Counted from the stretch's first letter, positions 41,786-52,681 are shown. The stretch is 64,000 bases of DNA from Streptomyces avidinii (GCF_014650695.1 NZ_BMVL01000011.1:124001-188000); one strand, 5' to 3'. Notes: generated by a model not told the origin, from the sequence alone. Numbers and translations are program-made.

Positions 41786-42865
41786 CTAGAGCTCCTTGAA
41801 GAACGCCTGCGCCGTGTGCAGGAAGAGGTCGTTCGCCTCGGTCTCACCGATCGTGACCCGCAGGCCCTCGCCCGCGAAGGGCCGGACCACCACACCGGCC
41901 TTCTCGCAGGCCCCCGCGAACTCGGCGGTGCGCTCCCCCAGCCGCATCCACACGAAATTCGCCTGCGTGTCCGGCACGGTCCAGCCCTGGGCGACCAGCG
42001 TCTCGTGGACCCGAGTGCGCTCGCTCACCAGTGCCCCGACACGGCCCATCAGCTCGTCCTCGGCGCGCAGCGAGGCCACCGCCGCGTCCTGCGCGAGCTG
42101 GCTGACGCCGAAGGGAACCGCCGTCTTGCGCAGGGCCGCCGCCACCGGCTCGTGGGCCACCGCGAAGCCGACCCGCAGACCGGCGAGCCCGTACGCCTTG
42201 GAGAACGTACGCAGCACGGCGACGTTCGGGCGGGAGCGGTAGAGCTCGATGCCGTCCGGCACGTCCGCATCGCGCACGAACTCGCGGTAGGCCTCGTCCA
42301 GGACCACCAGGACGTCCGAGGGCACCTGGTCCAGGAAGCGCTCCAGCTCGGCGCGGCGCACGGCCGTGCCGGTGGGGTTGTTCGGGTTGCAGACGAAGAT
42401 CAGTCGGGTGCGGTCGGTGATCGCGGCGGCCATCGCGTCGAGGTCGTGCACATCGCCGTCGGTCAGCGGAACCTGCACCGAGGTCGCGCCCGTGATCTGC
42501 GTGAGGATCGGGTACGCCTCGAAGGAGCGCCAGGCGTAGATCACCTCGTCGCCGGGGCCGGCCGTCGCCTGGATCAGCGACTGCGCCACACCGACCGAGC
42601 CGGTGCCCGTGGCGATGTGCTCGACCGGCACCCCGAAGCGCTCGGCGAGCTCGTTCACGAGGCCGGTGCAGGCCATGTCGGGGTACCGGTTGAAGTTCCC
42701 GGCGGCCGTGACCGCGGTCTCCAGCACGCCCGGCAGCGGCGGGTACGGGTTCTCGTTCGAGGACAGCTTGTACGCGACAGGCCCCCCGGCGGCAGCCGGC
42801 TTGCCGGGCTTGTATGTCGGAATGCCGTCCAGCTCGGCGCGCAGCTTCGGGCTCTTCTCGCTCAC
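41786..42865 (-). CDS. hisC: Histidinol-phosphate aminotransferase-like PLP enzyme
   Basis: 359 residues from GTG at 42865 (GGAGGACC ribosome-binding site). Class I/II aminotransferase: SSNENPYPPLPGV near the N-terminus, cofactor-binding FVCNPNNPTGTAV, Lys in RTFSKAYGLAGLRVGF, and VRPFAGEGLRVTIG near the end. Histidine biosynthesis genes are not adjacent and Streptomyces usually carries another hisC inside the his operon, so this copy may act on phenylalanine-type (aromatic) substrates; both reactions are known for HisC-like proteins. Confidence 0.88.
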   Translation of the reverse strand: MSEKSPKLRAELDGIPTYKPGKPAAAGGPVAYKLSSNENPYPPLPGVLETAVTAAGNFNRYPDMACTGLVNELAERFGVPVEHIATGTGSVGVAQSLIQATAGPGDEVIYAWRSFEAYPILTQITGATSVQVPLTDGDVHDLDAMAAAITDRTRLIFVCNPNNPTGTAVRRAELERFLDQVPSDVLVVLDEAYREFVRDADVPDGIELYRSRPNVAVLRTFSKAYGLAGLRVGFAVAHEPVAAALRKTAVPFGVSQLAQDAAVASLRAEDELMGRVGALVSERTRVHETLVAQGWTVPDTQANFVWMRLGERTAEFAGACEKAGVVVRPFAGEGLRVTIGETEANDLFLHTAQAFFKEL

Positions 42866-42972
42866 CGCAGGTCCTCCTCGACCGTCCCGTACGACGTCGC
42901 CGTCGACTCAATACTGCTCACCTTATGAGGATTCCGCCGTTCCGAGAATGGGGGCGCCTGGAATGCGGGGGA

Positions 42973-42994
42973 GCGCGCGCATATATGCGCGCGC
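42973..42994. promoter_or_regulatory. 22-bp perfect palindrome between hisC and a LacI regulator
   Basis: Half GCGCGCGCATA followed by its exact complement. It is about 110 bases upstream of hisC and 233 upstream of the regulator, in a 361-base gap (42866-43226) with no gene. LacI-family operators are palindromes with a central CG or TA; this one is longer than most. Confidence 0.55.
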
Positions 42995-43174
42995 CGGTGG
43001 CCTGCGCCGTGGCGCGCATCCCTCGTGCAGGTGAGTTGAGACCGGCCCGAGATCCCATCGTTTTGGCATGCCCGGACCCGACGACAAGCCCCACCCCCAC
43101 TCTGAGCGATCAAATGCCTTCATTTCCAAGGTCATTGGGGGTGGCGAACCATGCAGAATCGTGCCTGTCAACGC

Positions 43175-43186
43175 GTGCATATGCAC
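43175..43186. promoter_or_regulatory. 12-bp palindrome upstream of the LacI regulator
   Basis: Perfect GTGCATATGCAC, 41 bases before the ATG at 43227. Shares the central CATATG core with the 22-bp palindrome (which has GCATATATGC), so both could be bound by the regulator. Confidence 0.4.
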
Positions 43187-43226
43187 CCGGACCACCCTCC
43201 CCACCGAGCCCTACTATCGGCTCGCC

Positions 43227-44342
43227 ATGACAGCAGCAGGGAAGCATCAGGTGAGCCGGACCGAGACCACCCGGCGGGCCGCCGGCCGACAGGGCCGGGC
43301 CGGCATCAGGGACGTGGCCGCCGCGGCGGGCGTCTCCATCACAACCGTCTCCGACGCGCTCAATGGCAAGGGACGGCTGCCCGACGCCACCCGCCGCCAC
43401 GTTCGCGAGGTGGCCGATCGCCTGGGCTACCGCCCGTCGGCCGCCGCCCGCACCCTCCGTACCGGCAAGTCGGGCCTCATCGGCCTGACCGTGACGACAT
43501 ACGGGGATGAACCTTTCACCTTTACCGAATTCGCCTACTTCGCCGAGATGGCCAGGGCCGCCACCTCCGCCGCGCTCGCCCGCGGCTACGCCCTGGTCAT
43601 CCTCCCCGCCACCTCCCGCCACGACGTGTGGTCCAACGTCGCCCTCGACGGCACCGTCGTCATCGATCCCTCCGACCACGATCCCGTCGTCACCGAACTG
43701 GTCCGCCAAGGCCTGCCCGTGGTCTCCGACGGCCGCCCCGCAGGCTCCCTCCCCGTCACCGCCTGGGTCGACAACGACCACGAGGCCGCCGTACTCGGCC
43801 TCCTCGACCACCTCGCCGCCGCCGGCGCCCGCCGGATCGGGCTGCTGACCGGGACCACCACCGACACCTACACCCGGCTCTCCACCACCGCGTACCTCAA
43901 CTGGTGCGAGCGCGTCGGCCAGGACCCCGTCTACGAGTCCTACCCCGCCCACGACCCGTGCGCGGGCGCCGTGGCCGCCGACCGGCTCCTCGCCCGCCCC
44001 GACCGGCCCGACGCGGTCTACGGGCTCTTCGACCCCAACGGCACCGACCTGCTCGCCGCCGCCCGGCGCTACGGCCTGCGCGTCCCCGAGGACCTGCTGC
44101 TCGTGTGCTGCAGCGAGTCCACCGTCTACGCCAACACCGAACCGCCGATCACCACCCTGTCCCTCAAACCGCGCCGCATCGGCACCGCCGTCGTGCAGCT
44201 GCTCATCGACGCGATCGAGGGAGTGAACACCGGGCATCCCGTCGAACAGGTCGTCCCGACCGAACTCATCATCCGTACCTCGTCGCAGCGCAGGCAGCCG
44301 CGCACGACCGTCAGCCCGCCCCGTTCTCCAGCACAGGACTAG
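43227..44342 (+). CDS. LacI/GalR-family transcriptional regulator
   Basis: 371 residues from the ATG at 43227; 53 further codons are open upstream but run across the palindromes. Helix-turn-helix AGIRDVAAAAGVSITTVSDALNGKGRLPDATRRHVREVADRLGY, then a periplasmic-binding-protein-like effector domain (residues 80-340) with TAWVDNDHEA and VYGLFDPNGTDLL. The C-terminus is Arg/Pro rich. No sugar transporter is next door, so the ligand is unknown; it may regulate hisC or itself. Confidence 0.88.
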   Translation: MTAAGKHQVSRTETTRRAAGRQGRAGIRDVAAAAGVSITTVSDALNGKGRLPDATRRHVREVADRLGYRPSAAARTLRTGKSGLIGLTVTTYGDEPFTFTEFAYFAEMARAATSAALARGYALVILPATSRHDVWSNVALDGTVVIDPSDHDPVVTELVRQGLPVVSDGRPAGSLPVTAWVDNDHEAAVLGLLDHLAAAGARRIGLLTGTTTDTYTRLSTTAYLNWCERVGQDPVYESYPAHDPCAGAVAADRLLARPDRPDAVYGLFDPNGTDLLAAARRYGLRVPEDLLLVCCSESTVYANTEPPITTLSLKPRRIGTAVVQLLIDAIEGVNTGHPVEQVVPTELIIRTSSQRRQPRTTVSPPRSPAQD

Positions 44343-44356
44343 ACCGACAGACCGTC

Positions 44357-44382
44357 CGGTCGGCCTGTCGAAGGGCCGACCG
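44357..44382 (+). terminator. Hairpin after the LacI regulator
   Basis: Stem CGGTCGGCC (44357-44365) with GGCCGACCG (44374-44382), loop of 8, 15 bases past the stop. Confidence 0.6.
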
Positions 44383-44538
44383 AGGACAGTCCGACCACCG
44401 ACCAAGGACCGGCCGAGGATTTCAGCAACACCGATATCGGGAGAAAGCGGTAGGAACGATCGGCTCCGCACAGGATTCACCACCCCTGGTGCGTCACAGA
44501 GCGCGAGCCGCATTCCTATGATGGGCGCACGACATCAC

Positions 44539-44569
44539 GGACCCTCCTCCTCGGAGGTCAGGAGGGTCC
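44539..44569 (+). promoter_or_regulatory. Hairpin containing a Shine-Dalgarno-like sequence
   Basis: Stem GGACCCTCCT (44539-44548) with AGGAGGGTCC (44560-44569). The right arm holds AGGAGGG, which would serve a GTG at 44574 five bases after the arm. Pairing would hide that ribosome-binding site; a second site (GGAGGGG) serves the ATG at 44607. Confidence 0.5.
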
Positions 44570-44606
44570 GCAGGTGTACGGCAGCGCGACGGTGGTGGAG
44601 GGGTCG

Positions 44607-45872
44607 ATGACTCAGGGGGCCGGTCAGGGACCCGCGATGCGGACGGACACGCTGCGGGACTTCCGGGTTCCAGTCACCGAACCCGCCGTGTACGCCGTGT
44701 CCACCGGGCTGCCCGGCGAGGCACCCGTCTACGGCGAGTATCCGGCGTACTACGAGAACGGCGCCACGCCGAGCGTGCCGCCGCAGCCGGGGTACCCGCC
44801 GCAGGCGCCCGCGCACCTGCCTGCGCCGCAGCAGCCCGCCGCGCCGCAGGCTCCGTACCCCGACACGCATCTCCACGTGCGCCCCGACGTCGAACCCGCG
44901 CACGCGACGACCCAGGGCTCCGACGAGGAGGAGCCGGAGGGCTACACACCGACCTACCGGGACCTGCCCGTCATCGGCCGCGGCGCACTCGGCGGCCCCG
45001 GCGACACCGTCCAGGTCCAGTACGTGCCCCAGGACCAGGCCGCCGGCCCCGGACCGCTCTACGTCGTCGGCGACGTCCACGGCTACCTCGACGAGCTCGT
45101 CACCGAACTCCAGGCCCAGAGCCTGATCGACGCCGAGCGCCGCTGGTCCGCGGGCAACGCCCGGCTCTGGTTCCTCGGCGACTTCACCGACCGCGGCCCC
45201 GACGGCATCGGCGTCATCGACCTCGTCATGCGGCTGTCCGCCGAGGCCGCGGCCGCCGGCGGCTACTGCAAGGCCCTGATGGGCAACCACGAGTTGCTGC
45301 TCATCGGCGCCAAGCGGTTCGGCGACACCCCCGTCGTCTCCGGTGCCGGCACCGCCACCTTCCAGGCCGCCTGGCTCCTCAACGGCGGCCAGCGCACCGA
45401 CATGGAGCGCCTGCAGGACGTCCACCTGCAGTGGATGTCGCGCCTGGACGCGGCCGTCCTGGAGGAGGGCCACCTGCTGCTGCACTCCGACACCACGGCC
45501 TACCTCGACTACGGCGACTCCATCGAGGACGTCAACGACACCATCCACGAGCTCCTCAACCGCGGCGACGCCGACATCACCTGGGACCTCTTCCGGAAGT
45601 TCACCAAGCGCTTCGCCTTCCGCGACGAGGGCACCGGCCCGGCCGCCGTCCGCGAACTGCTCGACACCTACGGCGGCAGCCGCGTCGTCCACGGGCACAG
45701 CCCCATCCCGCACCTGCTCGGCGAAGTGGGCACGGAGGACGGCGACGAGTCCCGCGGCCCCGAGGCCGTGGACGGCCCTCACGTGTACGCGGAAGGGCTC
45801 GCCATCGCCATGGACGGCGGCGTGACAATGGCAGGCAAACTACTTGTCGTACAACTCCCCCTGAGCGACTGA
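44607..45872 (+). CDS. Calcineurin-like metallophosphatase with a disordered N-terminus
   Basis: 421 residues from the ATG at 44607 (GGAGGGG at five bases); a GTG at 44574 extends it by 11 residues. The first 130 residues are disordered, Pro/Ala/Gln rich with tyrosine repeats such as QPGYPPQAPAHLPAPQQP. The metallophosphatase domain follows with GDVHG, GDFTDRG, GNHE and HGHSPIPH, all ligands of the binuclear metal site. The family includes Ser/Thr phosphatases and nucleotidases; a regulatory Ser/Thr phosphatase is plausible. Confidence 0.87.
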   Translation: MTQGAGQGPAMRTDTLRDFRVPVTEPAVYAVSTGLPGEAPVYGEYPAYYENGATPSVPPQPGYPPQAPAHLPAPQQPAAPQAPYPDTHLHVRPDVEPAHATTQGSDEEEPEGYTPTYRDLPVIGRGALGGPGDTVQVQYVPQDQAAGPGPLYVVGDVHGYLDELVTELQAQSLIDAERRWSAGNARLWFLGDFTDRGPDGIGVIDLVMRLSAEAAAAGGYCKALMGNHELLLIGAKRFGDTPVVSGAGTATFQAAWLLNGGQRTDMERLQDVHLQWMSRLDAAVLEEGHLLLHSDTTAYLDYGDSIEDVNDTIHELLNRGDADITWDLFRKFTKRFAFRDEGTGPAAVRELLDTYGGSRVVHGHSPIPHLLGEVGTEDGDESRGPEAVDGPHVYAEGLAIAMDGGVTMAGKLLVVQLPLSD

Positions 45873-46026
45873 GAGCTTACGGAGAGGGGTATTTCCGGAA
45901 AGCCCCTGTCACGGCGTGGCGTGGGCGCTCTACCATCGCTCTATCCGTAGCAGGCTCTCCTCCGTTTGTGCCGGCGCCCGGGTCTACGCGGGCATACCGG
46001 CTTCTACGGAGCATCGGGGGATGCAC

Positions 46027-46839
46027 ATGACCAGCGCTCCGCACCTGCTGACCGAAGACCGGCCGGAGTTCGAACGGCTCGTCGACGAGGCGCTGCGCGC
46101 CGCGCACGAGCGGCCCGAACTCGCCACGCTCGGCGAACGGCTGAACGCCGAACAGCTGCGCACCATGGCCCAGGGGGCCAGCGCCCTGCTGGCGGCCGCA
46201 GCCGCCGCCGAGTACGGCCACTACGTGAAGGTCCGTGAGGAACGGCGTGACGAGGTACTGACCGCGCCCAGCACGGCGACGGACGAGGACGGCGGGCAGG
46301 GCAGCGATGGCGGCGCGGGCGTCAGCGCCGTGGTCGCGGTCCTCGCACCCGTCCTCGCGGGCACCGCCATGCTGATCTTCCTGCTCGTCGGCTACATCCT
46401 GAAGATGATCGAGCCCGAACCGGCTTTCGCCGAAACCATGCTGACGGCGGGTTGGCTCTTCGGCGGGCTCACCGCGGCCGCGCTGCTCTTCGCCGTGATC
46501 GGACTGTTGGTGACGGCTGTGCGCAACTCCGCGACCGAGGTGGTCGCGGACGAGACCGAGGCGATACCCGACGAGGTCGCACGAGCCCGTGAGGCCTGGC
46601 GGCACGCCCTTCTGGAGCGCGGCATCATGCCCTTCCTGCGGGACGCGCTGGCCGACCCGAGTGCGGGCCCGGGCTTTCCCACCCCCCGCACCCCGGCGGC
46701 GGGGCGGATCCCCAACCTGGGATACAGCCGACCCGACTTCACGAGCCCGGGCTCCCCGTCGGAAACCCCGCGGCCCGGCTACACGCCTCCGGACTTCACG
46801 AGCCCGGACTTCGGCGGCCCGGAGCACGAGCGGGAGTGA
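46027..46839 (+). CDS. Membrane protein of unknown function
   Basis: 270 residues from the ATG at 46027, six bases after GGGGG; the ATG at 46021 and a GTG/ATG at 45916 are alternatives. N-terminal 95 residues are alpha-helical and soluble. Two adjacent membrane helices follow (VVAVLAPVLAGTAMLIFLLV and LTAGWLFGGLTAAALLFAVI), then a soluble amphipathic region and a Pro/Gly-rich tail with three PDFTSP-type repeats. No recognised family. Convergent with thiC across a strong terminator. Confidence 0.72.
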   Translation: MTSAPHLLTEDRPEFERLVDEALRAAHERPELATLGERLNAEQLRTMAQGASALLAAAAAAEYGHYVKVREERRDEVLTAPSTATDEDGGQGSDGGAGVSAVVAVLAPVLAGTAMLIFLLVGYILKMIEPEPAFAETMLTAGWLFGGLTAAALLFAVIGLLVTAVRNSATEVVADETEAIPDEVARAREAWRHALLERGIMPFLRDALADPSAGPGFPTPRTPAAGRIPNLGYSRPDFTSPGSPSETPRPGYTPPDFTSPDFGGPEHERE

Positions 46840-46874
46840 CGCACGGCGCGTCGCCACCGCCCGGGCGCCCCGGG

Positions 46875-46923
46875 CACAGGACGGACCCGCGGCTCCCCCC
46901 ATGGGTCGCGGGTCCGTCCTGTG
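46875..46923. terminator. 17-bp bidirectional terminator
   Basis: CACAGGACGGACCCGCG (46875-46891) pairs exactly with 46907-46923, loop of 15. It separates the convergent membrane protein and thiC genes. Confidence 0.87.
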
Positions 46924-46935
46924 TCGCTCCCGCGC

Positions 46936-48723
<1,788 letters not shown>

Positions 48724-48734
48724 GAGACCTGATC

Positions 48735-48852
48735 TCCCTACGCCGGCATTACCCGGTAACAGGTTCGGCGGTCGACGCAGCCTCTTCCCGTACGCATCCG
48801 TGATGCTCGTACGGTGATCAGCGTCCTCTCAGCCCGGTGCTCCGAGCTCCCG
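48735..48852 (-). ncRNA. TPP riboswitch (THI element) upstream of thiC
   Basis: On the minus strand the leader contains the conserved CTGAGAGG (48815-48808 region), and then GAACCTG and CCGGGTAATGCCGGC followed by TAGGGAG, the hallmark TPP aptamer segments. A variable arm (CGTACGAGCATCACGG region) extends the P3 stem. Twelve bases after TAGGGAG comes the thiC start. High thiamine pyrophosphate should reduce thiC expression, here probably by hiding the ribosome-binding site. Confidence 0.95.
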
Positions 48853-48935
48853 CGTTGTGCAAAGGTGCCCCCACGCTAGCGTCATCCATGGCGTGCTGAA
48901 CAGTGGGCCCCCTCATCTCTTGCGATGATCTGCTG

Positions 48936-50402
48936 GTGACGCCCTCGCTGCAGCCCCCCACCGAGCCCACAGAGACCCGTGGCCACAACGGCCACGACGG
49001 CCACGACGGCCACGAGCACGACGGCCACGAGCACGGGAGCCCCGGGCAGTCCGCCGGAGACTCGCCGGGGCAGCCCGGCGGTCATTCCGGCGGGCACTCC
49101 TCGGCGGGGCATGCCCACGGCCACAGCCACGGTCACGGGCCGGCCGCCCCCGTCTCGAAGCACCTGCGCAAGGTCATCGCGGCCGTACTGATCCCCTTCG
49201 CGGCCGCCGTCTTCGTCGGCATGGCGGTGCTCTGGCCGGGCGGCGCCCCCGACCACGAGCGCAGCGGGGTGGGCTTCGACCGGCAGACCCAGCAGGGTGT
49301 GGTCACCTCGCTCGAACAGGTCGACTGCAAGTCCGTGAACGCCGCCCAGGTACCGACGACCGCGGCTCCTTCCACGCCCTCGGGCCGCCAGGCGCAGGCC
49401 GAGCAGACCGGCGAGTGCAAGAAGGCCACTGTCGAGGTCACCAGCGGCCCGGACAAGGGCCGCACCTTCGTGGAGATCGTCCAGCCCGGTGCGCCACGGC
49501 AGTTGGAGGACGGCCAGGAGGTGGTGGTGGCGTACGCGCCGGATGCCCCGCGCGACCTCCAGTACTCGGTGATCGACGTGAACCGCAAGCTGCCGATGGC
49601 GCTGCTGGCCGGCATCTTCGCGGTCGCGGTCGTCGTGGTCGGACGGATGCGCGGGCTGTTCGCGCTGATCGCGCTGGTGGTCAGCTTCGGCGTGCTGACC
49701 CTCTTCATCCTCCCGGCCATCCTGCAGGGTTCGAACCCGCTGGTGGTCGCGGTGATCGGGGCGAGCGCGATCATGCTGATCGCGCTCTACATGTGCCACG
49801 GGCTGACCGCCCGTACCTCGGTGGCCGTTCTCGGCACGCTCGTCTCGCTGTTGCTGATCGGGCTACTCGGCTCGGGGTTCATCGACTGGGCGTTCCTCAG
49901 TGGCAACACCGATGACAACACCGGGCTGATCCACGGGCTGTACCCGGACATCGACATGAGCGGTTTGCTGCTCGCAGGCGTGATTATCGGATCGCTCGGC
50001 GTACTCGACGACGTGACGGTCACCCAGACCTCGGCGGTGTGGGAACTGCGCCAGGCGGACCCGTCGATGGGGCCGCGAGCCCTCTACCGGGCGGCCATCA
50101 GGATCGGCCGTGACCACATCGCGTCGGTGGTCAACACCCTGGTGCTGGCCTATGCGGGTGCCGCACTGCCCCTGCTCCTGCTGTTCTCGATCGCGAACAG
50201 CAGCATGGGTTCGGTGGCCAACAGCGAGCTGGTTGCGGAGGAGATCGTACGGACCCTCGTGGGCTCGATCGGGCTGGTGGCCTCGGTCCCCGTGACGACG
50301 GCGCTGGCCGCGCTGGTGGTTTCTGCCGACCGACCGGGATCCCCGGCCGGCGTCCCGGCCACAGGGCCGGTCCGCGGCCGGGGCCGGCGGCGCAAGCGCT
50401 GA
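48936..50402 (+). CDS. YibE/F-family membrane protein with a His-rich N-terminus
   Basis: 488 residues from GTG at 48936. Residues 10-80 are extremely His/Gly/Asp rich (HNGHDGHDGHEHDGHEHG and HAHGHSHGHG), encoded by near-perfect 9-base repeats, and likely bind metal. A helix near residue 95, a soluble domain with two Cys (VDCKS and ECKKA), then seven or eight membrane helices of the YibE/F domain from residue 215 (LLAGIFAVAVVVVGRMRG) with GVLDDVTVTQ. Basic C-terminus. The transported substrate of YibE/F is unknown; a metal role is inference. Confidence 0.85.
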   Translation: MTPSLQPPTEPTETRGHNGHDGHDGHEHDGHEHGSPGQSAGDSPGQPGGHSGGHSSAGHAHGHSHGHGPAAPVSKHLRKVIAAVLIPFAAAVFVGMAVLWPGGAPDHERSGVGFDRQTQQGVVTSLEQVDCKSVNAAQVPTTAAPSTPSGRQAQAEQTGECKKATVEVTSGPDKGRTFVEIVQPGAPRQLEDGQEVVVAYAPDAPRDLQYSVIDVNRKLPMALLAGIFAVAVVVVGRMRGLFALIALVVSFGVLTLFILPAILQGSNPLVVAVIGASAIMLIALYMCHGLTARTSVAVLGTLVSLLLIGLLGSGFIDWAFLSGNTDDNTGLIHGLYPDIDMSGLLLAGVIIGSLGVLDDVTVTQTSAVWELRQADPSMGPRALYRAAIRIGRDHIASVVNTLVLAYAGAALPLLLLFSIANSSMGSVANSELVAEEIVRTLVGSIGLVASVPVTTALAALVVSADRPGSPAGVPATGPVRGRGRRRKR

Positions 50403-50405
50403 AGG

Positions 50406-50855
50406 TCAGCCGGCGTTCTGCTCGTTCTGGTGCGATTCGGCGAGGATCTTGACGAGGGCCTCGTCGAGGTTCTCCTCGAAGTCGCCCAGGTTCCGCTCCT
50501 GTCCGAGCGGAACGATCCGGTCGGTGCGGTCGAGGAACGCGACGAGCGGCGCCGCGCTGGCCCGGAACAGGGCCCGGTCGCCGCCGACCTGGAGCCGGAT
50601 GTGGACGTCGGACAGATCTTCGGGGTGGGTGGGGGCGATGTGCACATCGCCGTCACCGCATGGCTTGTTGATGCCGTCGAGGAGAAGTTCCCGACCGAAC
50701 GCCCAGGTCACGGGCGCATCTCCGGGAAGGTGGAAGGTCAGGCGGACTGCGTAGGGGTCGCGTGCGTCGTACCGGAGTTCCACCGGAATCCGGAACGAGA
50801 GCTCCTCGGAAACGAGGAAGCTCATCATGACCTCTGCCTGTACCGACTCGCGCAT
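50406..50855 (-). CDS. ssgA: SsgA, sporulation-specific cell division activator
   Basis: 149 residues; sequence MRESVQAEVMMSFLVSEELS and the body VTWAFGRELLLDG match SsgA of S. griseus and S. coelicolor closely. SsgA-like proteins (SALPs) occur only in sporulating actinomycetes; SsgA activates sporulation septation and affects branching. Alternative starts at the internal Met residues are possible but MRESV is the known N-terminus. Downstream of and probably activated by ssgR, with its own promoter region of about 97 bases. Confidence 0.96.
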   Translation of the reverse strand: MRESVQAEVMMSFLVSEELSFRIPVELRYDARDPYAVRLTFHLPGDAPVTWAFGRELLLDGINKPCGDGDVHIAPTHPEDLSDVHIRLQVGGDRALFRASAAPLVAFLDRTDRIVPLGQERNLGDFEENLDEALVKILAESHQNEQNAG

Positions 50856-50952
50856 TGACTACCCCGCTGTAGTTGAAGTGGCCAGGAATGATCCCCCAGG
50901 ACCCACTTGACAAGAGTGGTGGAAGCGGTAGCAGATCACAAGGAGTGAGTTT

Positions 50953-51723
50953 TCAGATACTGATAGAGAACGAGAGGGTGCTCAACAGCGCGCCTACTTC
51001 ACTCCGTAGCCGATCGACTACATAGAGCAATCGTTCTTCTTGGTGGAGGGGTAGAGAAATAGCCATCGTCGCGGCCGTATCGCCGGCCGTAATGGGGATG
51101 GCCGCGCAGATGATGCCAAGGGCATATTCCTGGCGTTCGATCACCGGTTGCATTCGCCCGAGCGCCGCGATCCGGTTTTCCAGGGACCGTTGATCGCGCA
51201 CCGTATAAGGGGTGATGGGCTCGACCGGATGGCGGTCGTAGTAGTCCTGGCGCGTCTTCTCGTCGAGCTGCCCGAGCAGGCACTGTCCGATGGCGTGCGC
51301 ATGGCCGGTCGCACGGAAGTCGGCCCACTCCTCGCAGGCCGGGCTGGCCGGAGTGTCCGAGACACCCACGACCTCGATCTCACCCTCGCGGTAGACCGCG
51401 AAGTAGACGGGGGCCCCGACCGCGTCGCGGAAGTGCGCGAGGGAGTCGAGGATCATGCTGCGACGTTTCTGCTGTAGTCCCCCACCGGCGAGCCGACCCG
51501 CGGCCTCGCCCAGTACGAAGACTCCTCCCGCCCTGTGCAGATAGCCCTCGTGCGTGAGGGTGCGCAGCAGGTGGTACGCGGTGGGAAGCGGGAGCCCGGC
51601 CTCGCGCGCCAGCTGTTTCGCCGGGGCTCCCTCGCTATGGGACCCCGCCGCTTCGAGCAGCCTCAGCGCGCGCTGCACCGAACCGATCAGAGTCGGCACA
51701 CCGGCATTGTGAACCGGAGACAA
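50953..51723 (-). CDS. ssgR: SsgR, IclR-family activator of ssgA
   Basis: 256 residues from a TTG at 51723 with a GGGGGTGA ribosome-binding site; a GTG at 51699 gives 248 residues and is a real alternative. IclR helix-turn-helix (residues 15-70, GAPAKQLAREAGLPLPTAYHLLRTL) and effector domain. In S. coelicolor SsgR is required for ssgA expression. Gene order ssgR-ssgA is the conserved one. Confidence 0.93.
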   Translation of the reverse strand: MSPVHNAGVPTLIGSVQRALRLLEAAGSHSEGAPAKQLAREAGLPLPTAYHLLRTLTHEGYLHRAGGVFVLGEAAGRLAGGGLQQKRRSMILDSLAHFRDAVGAPVYFAVYREGEIEVVGVSDTPASPACEEWADFRATGHAHAIGQCLLGQLDEKTRQDYYDRHPVEPITPYTVRDQRSLENRIAALGRMQPVIERQEYALGIICAAIPITAGDTAATMAISLPLHQEERLLYVVDRLRSEVGALLSTLSFSISI

Positions 51724-51992
51724 AGCTCACCCCCAGGCGTGGCGGCGAGCCGTTGGGGAGGCCCGCCCTGCGGGGGCCGCCCCCGCGCGTGCCGTGGCCC
51801 CTGGGGGTCGTACTCGGCGGCTCGTTTTCATCGCCGCAGGTCAGGGCGGCAGGTCGGAGCGGCGGTACCGGCTTTCGGTGCCCAGGGAACGGCACAGATT
51901 GCCACTCTATCCACCGATTCCGGGGATGTGAGCCGTTTGGCGAGTCACGTTCCCTCACCTGGCTCAATCCCGGAACCCCGGCCCCCTCCCGT

Positions 51993-52220
51993 CTACCACT
52001 CTCCGGAGGAGGACTTCGATCCGCTGCCGCTGAACTTCTTCACGACGAAGACCAGGCCGCTGACGAGACCGACGAAGAGGAGCAGCTTGAAGACGAACCC
52101 GATCAACGCGCCCAGGATGCTGGTGATCACACCGCCGAAGACGAAGAGCGCCAGCAACGGAACCGCGACCCACTTAACCCACCAGGGCATACCTGCGAAT
52201 ATCTGTCGGATGCCGTCCAT
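51993..52220 (-). CDS. Small membrane protein (DUF5326-like)
   Basis: 75 residues: MDGIRQIFAGMPWWVKWVAV then two hydrophobic stretches (LALFVFGGVITSILGALIGF and LLLFVGLVSGLVFVVKK) and a Ser/Gly tail. GAGG-AGGAC precedes the ATG. A short conserved streptomycete protein of unknown function. 269 bases of ssgR upstream region lie between it and ssgR. Confidence 0.78.
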   Translation of the reverse strand: MDGIRQIFAGMPWWVKWVAVPLLALFVFGGVITSILGALIGFVFKLLLFVGLVSGLVFVVKKFSGSGSKSSSGEW

Positions 52221-52363
52221 GTCCTCGACCTCTTCCTCGTCCGTGACTTCCTGCTCCCGATGCTAGGAGTCCACGGACACGGATCGGGGCCCGCGAGCCC
52301 CCGGAGTCCCCTGATCCGCCCCTTAGGGGGATCGGGGCAGCGACCCTCATCCGCCCGTGCCGC

Positions 52364-52681
52364 TCAGCTCTCCGGCGGGGAGAACACCACCATCACCTTC
52401 AGGTCCTCGGTGATGTGGTGGAACTTGTGCGGGACGCCGGCCGGGACGTAGACGACACTGCCGCGCGCCACGGTCCCCGTCTCCTCCCCGACCGTGATCG
52501 AGGCCCGCCCGCTGACGACGAAATACACCTCGTCCTGCCGGTGCGGCAGCTGCGGATCGATCTGTCCGGCGTCGAGCGCGTACAGCCCGACCGACATGTT
52601 CCGCTCGCGCAGGAACTGCAGGTAGGCGCCGTCGTTGGCGGCCCGCTCCGCTTCGAGCTCGTCAAGCCGGAAGGCTTTCAT
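52364..52681 (-). CDS. Cupin-domain protein
   Basis: 105 residues, single small beta-barrel. Cupin motif 1 is LPHRQDEVYFVVSGRASI (Glu and two His-like positions) and motif 2 VPAGVPHKFHHITEDL with His ligands. Such proteins may bind a metal and act as dioxygenases, isomerases or sensors; substrate unknown. Divergent from the holin-like gene. Confidence 0.88.
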   Translation of the reverse strand: MKAFRLDELEAERAANDGAYLQFLRERNMSVGLYALDAGQIDPQLPHRQDEVYFVVSGRASITVGEETGTVARGSVVYVPAGVPHKFHHITEDLKVMVVFSPPES

